Origin: Hypomesus transpacificus
Lineage: Eukaryota; Chordata; Actinopteri; Osmeriformes; Osmeridae
Length of the DNA stretch: 64,000 nt
Direction: 5' to 3'
Assembly (NCBI RefSeq): GCF_021917145.1
Contig: NC_061062.1
Location: 4,118,466 to 4,182,465, forward strand
Numbering within the stretch: the first letter of the stretch is position 1; each line of letters begins with the position of its first letter. The notes below the pieces were generated by a model that saw only the letters and a program-made list of their open reading frames with translations, was not told the DNA's origin and ran no database searches. The position numbers and the translations under genes are program-made. Shown here one piece after another: positions 20,506-31,299 of this stretch.

Positions 20506-21581
20506 CCCTCGACTCTAAACAAATCCCTGCCTCAGCTTTCTTTCTGATGCTTCTTAAGTCACTCTGGAGTTAGTGACCTGGTCTGGATTAACTCAACATT
20601 CCTGAGCCAAGCTGAGATGTGTGGGTGCTTGGTGTTTTGTTTACAAAGGAAATGATAGATAGAAAACATCAAAATAAAAAGCTATTAGAACCCATTTCAG
20701 TATCGCTGGTCTGTTTATTTTAGGTGTGTACTGTGTCACTTTATTTCTCACAACCCACCTACCAACAGGAAGCATCTGCTAAACACGCTCTGTTGCAATT
20801 CATGTAGAAAAAAATAAAAAAAGGTTGAGCACGATAACCATGATAACGTTCACAGACTGATAGTTTAAACATTCTAATCTACTCTAATGGACAATGGAAA
20901 TCACAGTTAACTTGTTTGTCCGTTATTTTCAAGTCCTTCTACCACCACCACAGCAAAACGGATGGAGCCGATCAGAGGCAGACCTTGATGATGCAGCACT
21001 GGCATGTTTTTGAGAGGAAAAAAGGATTATGCCGAGTGGTGGTTTGGAGAGAGGGCGGAGTTAGCAGGCCGCGGTCTGCCCCACATTCCTGAGGTGATAG
21101 AGCAGAGGAGGGGAGGGCAGGGGGAGGGGGGGGGGTTACATCTGGATGTGTTTATAGCAGAGATGAGACGTTGAAACAAGTCTTCAAGCTAACCACAACC
21201 ACACCAGTCTGCAGGGGGAGACATGAGAGATACTTTGTGAAAAAGAAAGAAAGAAAGGACGGAAGAAAAAGCAAAGCGGCTGGTGGTGTTCTGACCATGG
21301 TGGACAGCCCCTTACTAACAGCATCATAGAACTCACAGACAGGAAGTTGACACAGAAAGAGGGGAGGGGTGACGAGAAGAAAAATTACACTTTCCTTGTC
21401 GTCCCTCTTTTATTTTTCACTTTAGCAGTCATGTTGGAGCTTGAGAAGCAGATGCAGTAGAGTAGACAATGGCTGTAAAGCTGCCAGGTTTTCTACTTTA
21501 GTGTTTGGACAAAGTTAGGTTTACAATCAGGAAACTTAGAGGAAGTTTTACCCAGGACCCATCTGGAGTAATGAAGAGAGA
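20506..21581. other. Intergenic DNA between tedc1 and the RIN gene
   Basis: Apart from the tedc1 poly(A) signal near 20673, I see no supported exon. G- and GA-rich tracts lie near 21050-21140 and 21240-21280. The RIN promoter may lie here but no clear motif marks it. Confidence 0.5.
20673..20678 (+). terminator. Poly(A) signal, probable tedc1 3' end
   Basis: AATAAA lies 168 bp after the tedc1 stop codon in a sparse region. Motif and position only. Confidence 0.6.
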
Positions 21582-22867
21582 ATGATGAAAACAGCTGCTC
21601 TCTCCCCGCAAGCTGTTGCCCCCACTGGGTACGTACAGACTCTTCTATGACTGCTCAACAGCTACGGAGATGCAGTGTTCCATTCTGGAATGTCTACAAA
21701 GATGCATCTGTTCTGGAACATTTACAGAAATGCAGTGTTCTGTTGACCGCTATGAAAATGCTAAATTCTATAGTAGACCTAGAAAGTAGTCTTTTGATTT
21801 GAAGTATTCTGTTCAAGATTGGAAGACTGAGGAGTAAAAGAAGGGTCTAAAAAACTGAAGTTGAGACTTTGTTCCCCATTTTAAACCACAGTAGTACCAA
21901 TAGTAGGAGTGTTTCTTGTCGGCTGAAATTTCTAGCATGCTACGCTGTTAAATAGGGATTTTAAAAACTTAAGAAATATGTGGTATGTTCCATTAACCCA
22001 AAGTAGTGGTCAGAGAATGGAGAAAATTGTACAATTTATATGTAATGAAAGTAGACCAAGGTGATTCACAAACACGTGTGTATTCCAAAGTGGTCTGTCA
22101 GGAGACATGCACCTCTAGACCATCTATCTCTCTACTGTCTCTCTCCAGTGTGGGCCCAGAGCCATGCTCGTCCTCACCACTCTCAGCTGCAGCAAGTCCA
22201 GCCAGACCTCCCCCTAAACCTCACCCATCCTCCCCCGCTCCCCCTAAACCTCACCCCTCCTCACCACCTCCTCCCAAGCCACACCCATCCTCCCCCCCTC
22301 CCCCAAAGTCTCACCCATCCTCCCCCCCTCCCCCAAAGACTCACCCATCCTCCCCCCCTCCCCCAAAGTCTCACCGCTCATCACCCCCTCCTCCCAGACC
22401 ACAAACTCTGCATGTTTCTCCTCCTTCCCGACCACAACCTCCCCCTCTAACAACTAAGTCCTCCTTCCCCATTATCGCTCCTGGGACTTCTCCACTCCCT
22501 CCCCCCTTGACTCCCTCTCTCCCACCTCCCCTGATCCCTTCCTCTCCACCTTTCTCCTCTTCCTCAGCGGCAATGTCCTCTTCTGCCCTCCTACCTTCCC
22601 CCCTTAATCCCTCCTCTCCCTCCCTTCTACCTACCATCCCACCCTCCTCTCCCCCACTCCCCCTCATCCTTCCTCTCTCCTCTCCCCCACTTGCCCCCAC
22701 CCTCCCTCCTTCCTCCACCACCCTCCCCTCTTGCCCCAGTATCAGTCTTGTGGAGAGGCTGATCAGGACCTGTCCTGTCTGGCTCCAACTGGGGATGAAC
22801 CAGGAGAGAAGCTATTCCATCCTCAGGAGAGAAAGACCAGGGGTGAGACACACACAGACACACACAC

Positions 22868-22910
<43 letters not shown>

Positions 22911-25900
22911 CACACATACATTCTAGACACTCTGTGAGTGGTTTGTTCTTCTGGCTGCAGCTCATCAGGTCCAATACCTCACTCCACAAAAACTGTTTCT
23001 TCCCTTCCACTGTTGGCCTCTTCAACAAGGCCAAGGGTCCACACTGACTCTATGACTTCTTGCTTAAAACACACTGCATTTTGCACTGCATTACAAAATT
23101 GTATCTTGTACATTTGTAAAACTAACTATGTCTAACCCTAACCCTATTTTTGTAAATTACGGTAACTTATATTTTATTTCATTGTACATTTTAATTAATT
23201 CAAATTCCACTTAGTACTGCTAGTTTATGTACCCTTAAGTCCACATTTTAAATTTTACGTTCCTATATGTTTATTTTATGCACCTTCCTGCCAAAGCAAA
23301 TTCCTTCTGTGCAAACTTTCATGGCGATTAAATCCCATTTTGATTCTGATTCTGATTGTCAGATGTTTCTAGTGCGACGAGGCCTGGATCAGAAGGCCAT
23401 GTTGCTGTCGGTGAGGCTAGCTGACCTCCAGGGAAAATCCCAGATCCAGGACGTCACGGTAACTGAGGAAAAGTCATGTGAGTATCTATGTAAGGGTCTG
23501 CTAACGACAGCCAACAGATCAAACTTGGTGTAAGTGTGTGTTGTGTCTGCATGAGTGGTGCTTACAGAAGGGGCTGCTTACCGCATGCTTCCTCTCCCCT
23601 CTGCTGACAGTGCTAGATTTCCTGTGTGGGGTCATCATCCTGTGACATGTGCAAAGCAGGAAATGACCAGTGTAACCACAGCATTATCATTGTATCAATG
23701 CTGTGAACTTCCACTCATTTTATAGAAGTTCCAGTTCATCTACAATGCAGGGAATTAAATTCCCATTTAAAATCCTCCCTTTCCCTGTACCCTGTCCCTA
23801 ACCCTCTCACGTCTTGTTCCAGATATGCATCTTGACAGATCTGGCCTGTTCTTTGAGAACATTTTTAAGCTGGTTTCCTTCTACTGTGTCAGTCGGTGAG
23901 CCTGTCTGTTACAAATCACATGGCTGAAGTGATACGCACTGCGTTGTCATGGGAATCACTTTTACATTTCAATTGACAGTGAGTCCGTCAGTGACTCACA
24001 TCAGTGAGTGTTTGATTAAAAATACCTTCATATGTTCACTTTTCAGGGACGTCCTCCCCTTCACTTTAAGGTTACCCAAAGCCATCGTCCAGGCCACCAA
24101 GTATGAAGACATGGAGGTGGTTTCTACTCTGGGCTCAGGTGAGACACCTTATTTGTATATGACATCACTCATATTATATGATATAAAAAATCCCACTTGT
24201 AGGTTCCTTCGGCTAAAGGAGTTCATTAGCTACTGTTCCTGTTTCAGATTTCTGGGGTTCTATGCTGAATCAGCAGTGGAAGGAAGGGGAGGGAGACGGG
24301 GAGTCGATGTCCGAGGGAGAGAGCCGGGATGAGGGCTGTCCATGGACATGGTTCATCAACCCTGTCTCCCTGGAGGAACACTACAGCCTGCAGACCACCC
24401 TCAACAACCCAGTCTACAGGACTCAGAGCCTGAACTGCCCTGGCCAGGGGGCTCCCGTTTACAAACGCCCTCCACCGCGACCCCCCAGCGCCCCTGAGCC
24501 CATGCTGGTGCTGTCTCAGGGAGGTAAACCTCCCCCCAACCTGCCTTCCCCCAGAGCCCCACCATCCACAACCAAGCAGAAAGAGGAAGGCATGAGACGG
24601 ATCAGTGAGGAAGAGAAGACTGACTCGGCTAAACCATCCGTTAAAGAGGCGGGATCCCGACCTCCCCCACCTCACCCGCACAGAGCTCCCCCAATAGCGT
24701 TGCCACGGAGGCCCTCAGACAGACGTCCTCCAGACACACAGACAGACAGACCGAGCCAGGACAAACAGACAGACAGGCCAGTCCCAGACGGACAGCTAGC
24801 TGCCCATCTCAGCCCAGAGCCTACAGCTTCTCTGATCTGCATTGAAGAGCACTTCACAGTAAAGAAGGACCCAGAAGAAGGGACTGTGATAGAGACACAC
24901 ATAGACACTGGGCACGAGAAGAGCAAGGAGCCAGAGGAAGAGACCCAGGCAGAGATGACAAAGGAAGACACGGTGAACGAGAGAGATGCAGGCGCAGTGC
25001 AAGAAACAGAGGGAGGAACAGAAGTGAAGAGAGAGACAGCCTCAGAGACCGACAGAGACACAGAGACAGAAACAACAACAGACCAGGAGACAGGAACCGT
25101 GCCGGCGGTGTGTGACGTCTCCGACACGGTCTCCAGCTCCAGCCACAGGAAGCCTCCTCCACAACCAGTCCCTCCTCCAAGGAAGAAGAAGCCCTCCCTG
25201 TGCCAACCCAACATACAAGAGCTATGCAACCCCACTGGAGGAAAACCCCTGTCATTCAACAATCAGCAGCGCCCCCCACCGTCCTCACCTCCCTGGTCGG
25301 TCCGTCAGCCTGCCTCGGGAACGGGCAGCGAGGCCAAAGCTTTGGACGTGTCTCTGTACTCCCCCGAGGGTGGAGCTGGCCCCTCCCTGGACCACGACTC
25401 CTACTCCACCAGCAGCACAGAGGACGAGGGGGGGGGCAACACCAACGTTGGAGGGGGCAACAGCCCCATCAGCCCCAACAGCCCTAAGCCCACAGTGAAG
25501 AGAACCTCCACCATCATACTGGACAAGGCCAAGTCTCGCCTTTCCATGGTGAACATCTCCAACGTGTTCACAGGCCTCCTGAGCGCCGACAACAAGCTGC
25601 AGAGGCGGATCGTGGAGCTGTCCAGGGATGGGAGCTCCTACCTGGGGCACCTGGTGCGGGAACACAGGGCGTTCACCCTGGAGACCATGGGGAAACACAA
25701 CTCCAGCACTGAGATGCTGCAGGAGATCCGTCAGATGATGACCCAGCTGAAGAGCTACCTGATTCAGAGCATGGAGCTGCAGGGCTTGTTGGAGACCAGT
25801 GTTCACACACAGGAGAGGCTGGGTGGGTCACACTGGCACACCATATACACACAAACACACACAGATAAGAGAACAGAGATGGTAAAAGTACACACATCCT

Positions 25901-27982
25901 TCACTCAAGTAGAAGTAGAGATAAGTCATGACTACACTTTTTCACTCAAGTTAAAGTAAAGAAGTGTGGGCTCTGACATATATTTAAGTAAAAAGTAACC
26001 ATTATTACTAGCTGTATTTATGTCACGCTAGTTACTGGACCTCACACAATATTAATACATGAATACAAAAATAGATTATAGACATTCGACTTTTTCACAC
26101 CGACAATTTCAAACTTTTTTTTTTTTTTTCTTTAGAACTTTTTTTTCCCGAAAACGTTTTTCAACCTTTAGAAACTTTTTTTTTCTAAATGTCTTTTTCA
26201 ACCTTGAGAAATTTTCTTTTTCAAAAAGTTTTTTCACAAAAAATTGTTAAACCTTTAGAAACTGTTTTTTCACACACAATGAAAGGAGAGAGCAGGAAAG
26301 AGGAGATAACCGAAAAACCTCATACAGAATAGATTAAAGCAGAGCACAATAAAGTACAGTAGAGTAATCATCAATAATGCAAATATTTATATTTAAAACG
26401 TTTAAAGAGTGAAAGTAAAAAATTAAGAATAAATAGTGGAGTAAAGTACTGATACTACTGTACTACTTAAGTACAGTAACAAAGTACTTGTACTTTCTTA
26501 CTTCCCATCTCTGTAAGAGAAGCACTCACACACACTGACACACACACACACACACACAATAGTGGTGAGTGGTGAGTGTGTGTTACAGTATGTTGTGCTG
26601 ATGTGTGTCCAGAAAGCATCGTGGAGGCGGCCCTGTGTAAGAGTGTTCTCAAGCCTGTGCGCGAGCCTGTGTATTCTGGACTGAAGGAGCTACACACACG
26701 GACAGGCTCCCTGAAGAGGCTGAAGGAGAACCAGGCCCTGATCCTGGGCACCACCTCCACAGACCTGGGCGTGACCACCAGCGTGCCAGAGACCCCTGCC
26801 ATGGAGAAGATCAGTGCAAAGCTGTGGAACCTGCACCAGGAGTACTCCCCTCAGAGGAAGATAGACCTGCTCCTGAAGACCTGCAAGATCATCTACGATT
26901 CCATGTCTGTCGGCTGTCCAGGTCTGTCTGCCTGCCTATCTGTCTTTTATGTCTACCTGTCTACATGGCTGTGGGCTGGGTGTGTCTTACCTCTTTTTTG
27001 TCTTTGAACGTTGAATGGTAAATTAAATGTACTTCCTGTTTTGCTGAGCAGGAAGAGCCTACGGCGCTGATGACTTCCTGCCAGTGCTCATGTATGTCCT
27101 CGCTAGAACAAACATGGCTGCCCTCATGCTGGATGTTGAATACATGATGGAGCTGATGGACCCAGCCCTGCAGCTGGGAGAGGGTAAACACACACACACA
27201 CACACACACACAGATATATATGTGCACACTATGGTTATTAGTACTATCTGTAAGTGTGGTCCCAGACATAGTGTGACTTTGTGACTGTGTGTGGATTGTC
27301 CAGGCTCATACTATCTGACAACAACGTATGGAGCTTTAGAGCACATCAAGAACTTCGACAAGCAGCCTGTGACCAGACAGCTGAGCATGGAGGTCCAAGA
27401 CTCTATCCACCGCTGGGAACGAAGACGCACGCTCAACAAGGCCTGCACGGCACAAACAACTGTACAGGTTGGATTTGGTCCACACACAAACACACAGCAA
27501 CATTCCGTCACACTTGCACACCTCGACATCTTGAGCCTCACTTTAACTTTTTATATTCTTTATGATGTTATACCTACTATAATACTATTATACCTGTATG
27601 TCTACCCCAACCTAAGAGTCTCTTTCCCCTCGTGCTGCAGGACTTCATCACAGTGTCTTTGCTCGAGGCTGGCTCTAACCCCAAGACTCTAGGGATGCAG
27701 GCCAGTACCACGGCCCAGGAGTTGTGTGAGCAGTGTGCTGCCAAGTATGAGGTCCCTGAGCCAGAAGTCTATGGCCTGAGTGTCCTGGTGGAGGGTAAGT
27801 ACCAGGTTCTGGAGCCCACCGAGCTGCCACTCAGCATCAAGACCCGGCTGCACCACGCCGAACCACGCAAGGAGTACTACTTTGTCTATCGGCACGGTAA
27901 CAAGGGACAGAAGGATGCAGACGGCCAACCGCCCAGGCCGCCGCCTCCAACGATAACTGAGGACAGTTTGATTGAGATCTGA
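21582..27982 (+). CDS. rin3: Ras and Rab interactor, RIN3-like Rab5 exchange factor
   Basis: RIN proteins bind active Ras and activate Rab5/Rab31 on early endosomes. Firm coding exons are 22149-22842, 23363-23477, 23823-23895, 24047-24138, 24248-25822, 26613-26921, 27052-27183, 27304-27467 and 27641-27982. The 5' exon 21582-21628 (MMKTAALSPQAVAPTG, donor gtacgt) is a phase-matched guess; with it the protein is 1180 aa. Domains: six proline decapeptide repeats (PKSHPSSPPP); SH2 from SISLVERLIRTCPVWLQLG through MFLVRRGLDQK to FKLVSFYCVSRDVLPFTLR; a long acidic and proline-rich middle (PPPQPVPPPRKKKPS, DHDSYSTSSTEDE); the RIN homology region (STEMLQEIRQMMTQLKSYL); VPS9 (RAYGADDFLPVLMYVLARTN, YYLTTTYGALEHIKNF); and a C-terminal Ras-association domain. 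RIN3 is preferred over RIN2 from the overall match and chromosome-14 context. ATTAAA at 28288-28293 may end the mRNA. Confidence 0.87.
22208..22400 (+). repeat. 30-bp coding repeat for proline-rich decapeptides
   Basis: Six near-identical 30-bp units encode PK-x-H-PSSPPP in the RIN gene. Each carries a potential SH3-binding PPxPK core. The repeat lies N-terminal to the SH2 domain. Confidence 0.85.
22865..22913. repeat. (CAGA)n microsatellite in rin3 intron
   Basis: About ten CAGA units flanked by CA repeats begin about 20 bp after the donor of the RIN exon ending at 22842. Confidence 0.9.
22960..23361 (+). mobile_element. LINE 3' end directly abutting a rin3 splice acceptor
   Basis: The segment decodes to the tail of a fish LINE ORF2 (KNCFFPSTVGLFNKAKGPH, then a stop), followed by an AT-rich 3'UTR and a terminal TTCTGATTCTGATTG repeat of the kind that ends L2/Rex1-like elements. 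The next bases, tcag, are the splice acceptor of the RIN exon 23363-23477. The insertion is in the same orientation as the gene. Confidence 0.7.
25874..26513. mobile_element. Non-autonomous hAT-type MITE with 8-bp target duplication
   Basis: The element begins CAGAGATGG and ends CCATCTCTG (9-bp perfect terminal inverted repeats; the next bases are looser but both ends carry AAGTACA-type motifs). It is flanked by a perfect TAAGAGAA direct repeat at 25866-25873 and 26514-26521. An 8-bp duplication and CAGNG termini are hAT hallmarks. At 640 bp it has no transposase frame. The interior holds ACTCAAGTA-rich ends and a T-rich degenerate array near 26085-26275. It lies in the RIN intron 25823-26612. 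Confidence 0.8.
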
Positions 27983-30019
27983 AATGTGTGCGTGTGAGTG
28001 AGAGGAAATGCATGTGTATGACTCAGTCATTAATGGTTTTTGCTATTTTTAGAAAGGTCTCACAAGTTGGACAAATATGACATGCAACAATGTATTCAGT
28101 TCTGCTAGTTGAAAGGTTTGTAGCTAAGGCTTCAGTTATTCAGTCGATTGCATTTTGCTGCTGCTCTGAATCTATTTAAAACACTTTGCTTTATTTTGCC
28201 CGCAAAATCAGAACTCATACAGTGTATAACCTGTATTTGTATTACATTTTCAGAAACTCTGTTTTAACTGTCCATCTGTGCAATGAAATTAAATATGTTG
28301 TATTACATCAAATAACATTTTACTTTGCCTTTTTTACTTTTGAACAGCAATTAAGATTTTAGAAGGGTATAAAAAGGATGTCATTTTTAAAAGATGGCTT
28401 TAGATCCTCTCTTCTTCTATTCTGGTCGAGCAGCTTGTAGCAGGCAGAGAAGCTGATAGATGTGTAGGGCTTTTGTGTCATGAAATGTGTTCCTGTATTA
28501 GTGACGTTTTAGACAAAGAGACAAGTGGGTGTTCTTTGTGACAGCCAGAGGGAGTACCAAAGAGCCGGAACACTGACGTCTGGTATTTGTTATTGGGGGA
28601 GTGTGTGTGTTTTGTCTGCACACACACACACATTTACATCATCAAGGTCCCACTTGTTCACAAACCTTGTCACAAAAAAGAATCACCTCTTTCCATGTAT
28701 GTTTCTTTCTCTACTTCTCTTTCTCTGCCCCAGTTCCAGCTCCTTTTCCTAGCTCCCTCTCCGTGGATCTTTCCCCATCCATCTCCTTTCTCTCGTTCCC
28801 TCTTCATCTCTCTCCCTCACCCCTCCATCTCCTCTCTCTCTCTTTGTCCCTCTTCACCTCTCCCCCACACCTCCATTCTTCTCTTACTTTTGTCCTTCTC
28901 CACCTCTCTCACCCCTCCATATCTCTCTCTTGTCCTTCTCCACACCTCTCCCTCACACCTCCATCCCTGTCTTTCTCTCGTTCCCTCTTCACCTCTCCCC
29001 CGTCCCTTTCTCCCTCTCTCCCACTCCCATCCCTGTCCTTCCTGTCTGTCTCTAACGAGCTGAGCGCTGGTCCAGAGGTGAGCAGCTCCGTGGTTATAGG
29101 TCATTATTTTAAATGAGGTTCATAATGAAGCGGAGCTGCAGTATGCAGATGTCTCTGTTCTCCGCCACAACCTGGACACCTGTTAGCGTGGTAGGAGCTG
29201 GCGCAAGCTTATCAGACCGCTTTAAACAGGGTGTACACATGGCTGGGCTTATGGAGACTGAGACGTCAATACACTATGGGTGAAACTTTTGTATAGAATC
29301 AGTTGGGTTTGAAGGTTTTGGTCGGGTCTGTGTTTGGCGTTGTCGTACTCATCGTCACAGGGATATGAGGCTGCTGTTTTGAGGATCTCTCCTGTTTGGG
29401 AGCTGAACAGTATCTTCTGTGTGCATGTGTGTGTGTGGATGTACAGTATGAAGCACATTATGGATGTTGTGAGGAATGTTCTGGAAGGCTTGACAGGCTT
29501 GTGAAGAGAGATCAGTTTTAACGAGGCCAGTGTTTTCCTTCTCAGGCATCCTCACATGAGCGTAGGCAGAGAAGACAAAAGCAGTGTCACATTCATGCGC
29601 CTGATCCTTACATCATGCCTGACCCTTGACCCCCTGACACCAAATCCTGATGGTGTCACATGACCCTCATGTTCCTTCCAGGCTCAAAAGGTCACGACCC
29701 CGGGTTACGGAATGAGAGGCATAATGGTTTGGATTTCCATCAAACCCCTTGTTTTGCGTAGGCGCACGTATCCGTGAGGGTTTTTCATCATGAGGCAGTG
29801 ACGTGTCCAGGCTTCCTGTCCCAGTGATTGGCGCCTCTATATTAAGCCTCCCTTCTTTCAGCAGGTGTCTCTCTCTTCTCTCTCTCTTCTCTAGTCTCAC
29901 AGAGGAAGAACAAGCACAAACAGACATCTTACTTTGATCACCTGCATCCCCCCTGCAAGAGGCGGGCGCAAGTGTGTGTTAGTGCGCACGTACGCGTGTG
30001 CGTATGTGGGTGCCAGGGA
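27983..30019. other. Intergenic DNA between rin3 and pth2
   Basis: The first 300 bp are probably the RIN 3'UTR. From about 28690 to 29055 lies a pyrimidine-rich (CTCTCC/CCTCCA) tract that makes long but low-complexity frames. A TGACGT CRE-like core is at 28575. From 29800 a CCAAT-type ATTGG and a CTATATTAAG box precede pth2. No further gene is seen. Confidence 0.5.
28288..28293 (+). terminator. Poly(A) signal variant, probable rin3 3' end
   Basis: ATTAAA lies 306 bp after the RIN stop codon, in AT-rich sequence. Motif and position only. Confidence 0.4.
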
Positions 30020-30026
30020 TATATAA
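30020..30026 (+). promoter_or_regulatory. TATA box of pth2
   Basis: TATATAA stands about 30 bp before the likely transcription start of a non-coding exon that ends at 30186 with the donor CCAG/gtagga. A second TATA-like site (CTATATTAAG) is near 29837. A TATA promoter suits a tissue-restricted neuropeptide gene. Confidence 0.55.
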
Positions 30027-30049
30027 GAGTAGCAGAACCATTGACAGAC

Positions 30050-30186
30050 GACAAGGGCCAAGAACAAGGACACACGCATTCCGACTCTAGAACCCACTTC
30101 CACACTCTAGAAGACTCATCTAGATCCTTCTGCATGACAGATACCAAACGAGCTGGAACTTTGGCCTTACACTACATTTCATCCAG
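30050..30186 (+). other. Inferred pth2 5'UTR exon
   Basis: The start is approximate (TATA plus about 25 bp). The 3' border has a good donor, and the next acceptor (gaatttag at 30374) lies 1 nt before the ATG, so this exon would be wholly non-coding. Confidence 0.5.
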
Positions 30187-30375
30187 GTAGGACAGCTGTT
30201 TGTGAATATGTGTATAGTGCTCTTAACAAGATTAGTTGATGTCGATATTGTACTTTAAATGTGTCGGGTGATTGATGTTGGTGTATATAGTGTGTGTAGG
30301 AGGGTGTCCTAGCAGTGACGGTGAATGAAGAAGACCAGTGAAGACTGATCTGAGTTCATGTCCTGTGAATTTAGG

Positions 30376-30983
30376 ATGGCTGGTCTTCCTTTCCTGATAC
30401 TAAGCCTTCTGGGACTGACCCTGGTGACCTCTGGCTTCCCACAACCCCGCCTTCAACATCTACACCGGTAAAACTGAATGATTTAGTTCAGATTTATCTC
30501 AGAGGCATGCATATTGAGATGATGTTACCTGACAGAGATGAAAAGTGACAGACAAGAGACGCATTAACCAATAGAGGGATAGAGAATATTTAACCGACGA
30601 GTTCACCAACATTTTTTTTTTTTTACTGTCTTGGTCCTAGGGGAGATTTAAAACCTGAACCATGGGAGATCCTTTACCCCTCTATCTCCCTACGTGATTG
30701 GAGCATCCAGATGATGTCCACGCCAGACTTTGGGGCTGCCAAGAGCAAGGCGGAGCTTCTGGGAGAGACATGGCTTCCAGAGTCCCAATCACAACTGGGC
30801 GAGGCCTTGGTAGATGGTTGGCCTGGCGACTGGCCGTCCAATCAGGGGCCCAGTGAGGAGAAGCGGAATATCGTGGTGGCGGACGACGCAGCTTTCAGGG
30901 AGAAGAGCAAAATGCTGACCTCCATGGAGAGACAGAAGTGGCTGAACTCCTACATGCAGAAACTGTTGGTAGTGAACCAGTGA
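30376..30983 (+). CDS. pth2: Parathyroid hormone 2 / TIP39 neuropeptide precursor
   Basis: TIP39 is the brain ligand of the PTH2 receptor, with roles in nociception, stress and, in zebrafish, sensing of conspecifics. Coding exons are 30376-30467 and 30641-30983, joined in phase, 144 aa. A signal peptide (MAGLPFLILSLLGLTLVTSG) starts the precursor, and a propeptide follows with WEILYPSISLRDWSIQMM. A dibasic KR site at residues 105-106 releases a C-terminal peptide containing VVADDAAFREKSKML and WLNSYMQKLLVV, which is unmistakably TIP39 (the human peptide shares ADDAAFRE and WLNSYM-KLLV). The mature peptide is 38 residues here against 39 in human; the C-terminus ends VVNQ. A poly(A) signal AATAAA is at 31076-31081. 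The gene is convergent with pinin. Confidence 0.96.
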
Positions 30984-31075
30984 AACCAGAACCAGCCCAG
31001 ACTCATGCCAGCAGACCAGTAAGCTCGCTCCATACCAGTGAACATGTGTTGCGTGTCTTTGTGATGTTTGTGATG

Positions 31076-31081
31076 AATAAA
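31076..31081 (+). terminator. Poly(A) signal of pth2
   Basis: AATAAA lies 92 bp after the pth2 stop codon. A second one lies near 31285. Confidence 0.7.
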
Positions 31082-31299
31082 GTCTGCATATCAAATAGTG
31101 TAAAGTTCAAATATTTGTTCAATTTTGTTAAACGTTCCCTTGAAGATTTAAATGGGGCTCTAATAAACATTCTTTTTTTTTTTTTCAATCTTTGAACTCA
31201 AATTAATTTCCTTTTCATTATTCAACCTGATGCCATTGGATTATTCTGTTTCAACCATGAGACTGTCCATGCACTGGAATATGAAATAAAGCCTGATTC

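Noticed and set aside
22006-22148. In-frame extension of the RIN proline exon up to an ATG at 22006
   Set aside because: A strong pyrimidine tract and cag end at 22148, and the upstream residues are not RIN-like; an upstream exon with matching phase is likelier.
23131-23147. Telomere-like TAACCCTAACCCTA
   Set aside because: Only about two and a half units inside a LINE 3'UTR; too short for an interstitial telomere tract.
24672-25262. Minus-strand frame of 196 codons
   Set aside because: It is the antisense shadow of the big RIN exon 24248-25822, which has clear conserved protein content.
28587-29116. Ser/Leu/Pro-rich plus-strand frames
   Set aside because: They come from a CTCTCC/CCTCCA low-complexity tract; several frames are open at once and no family is recognised.
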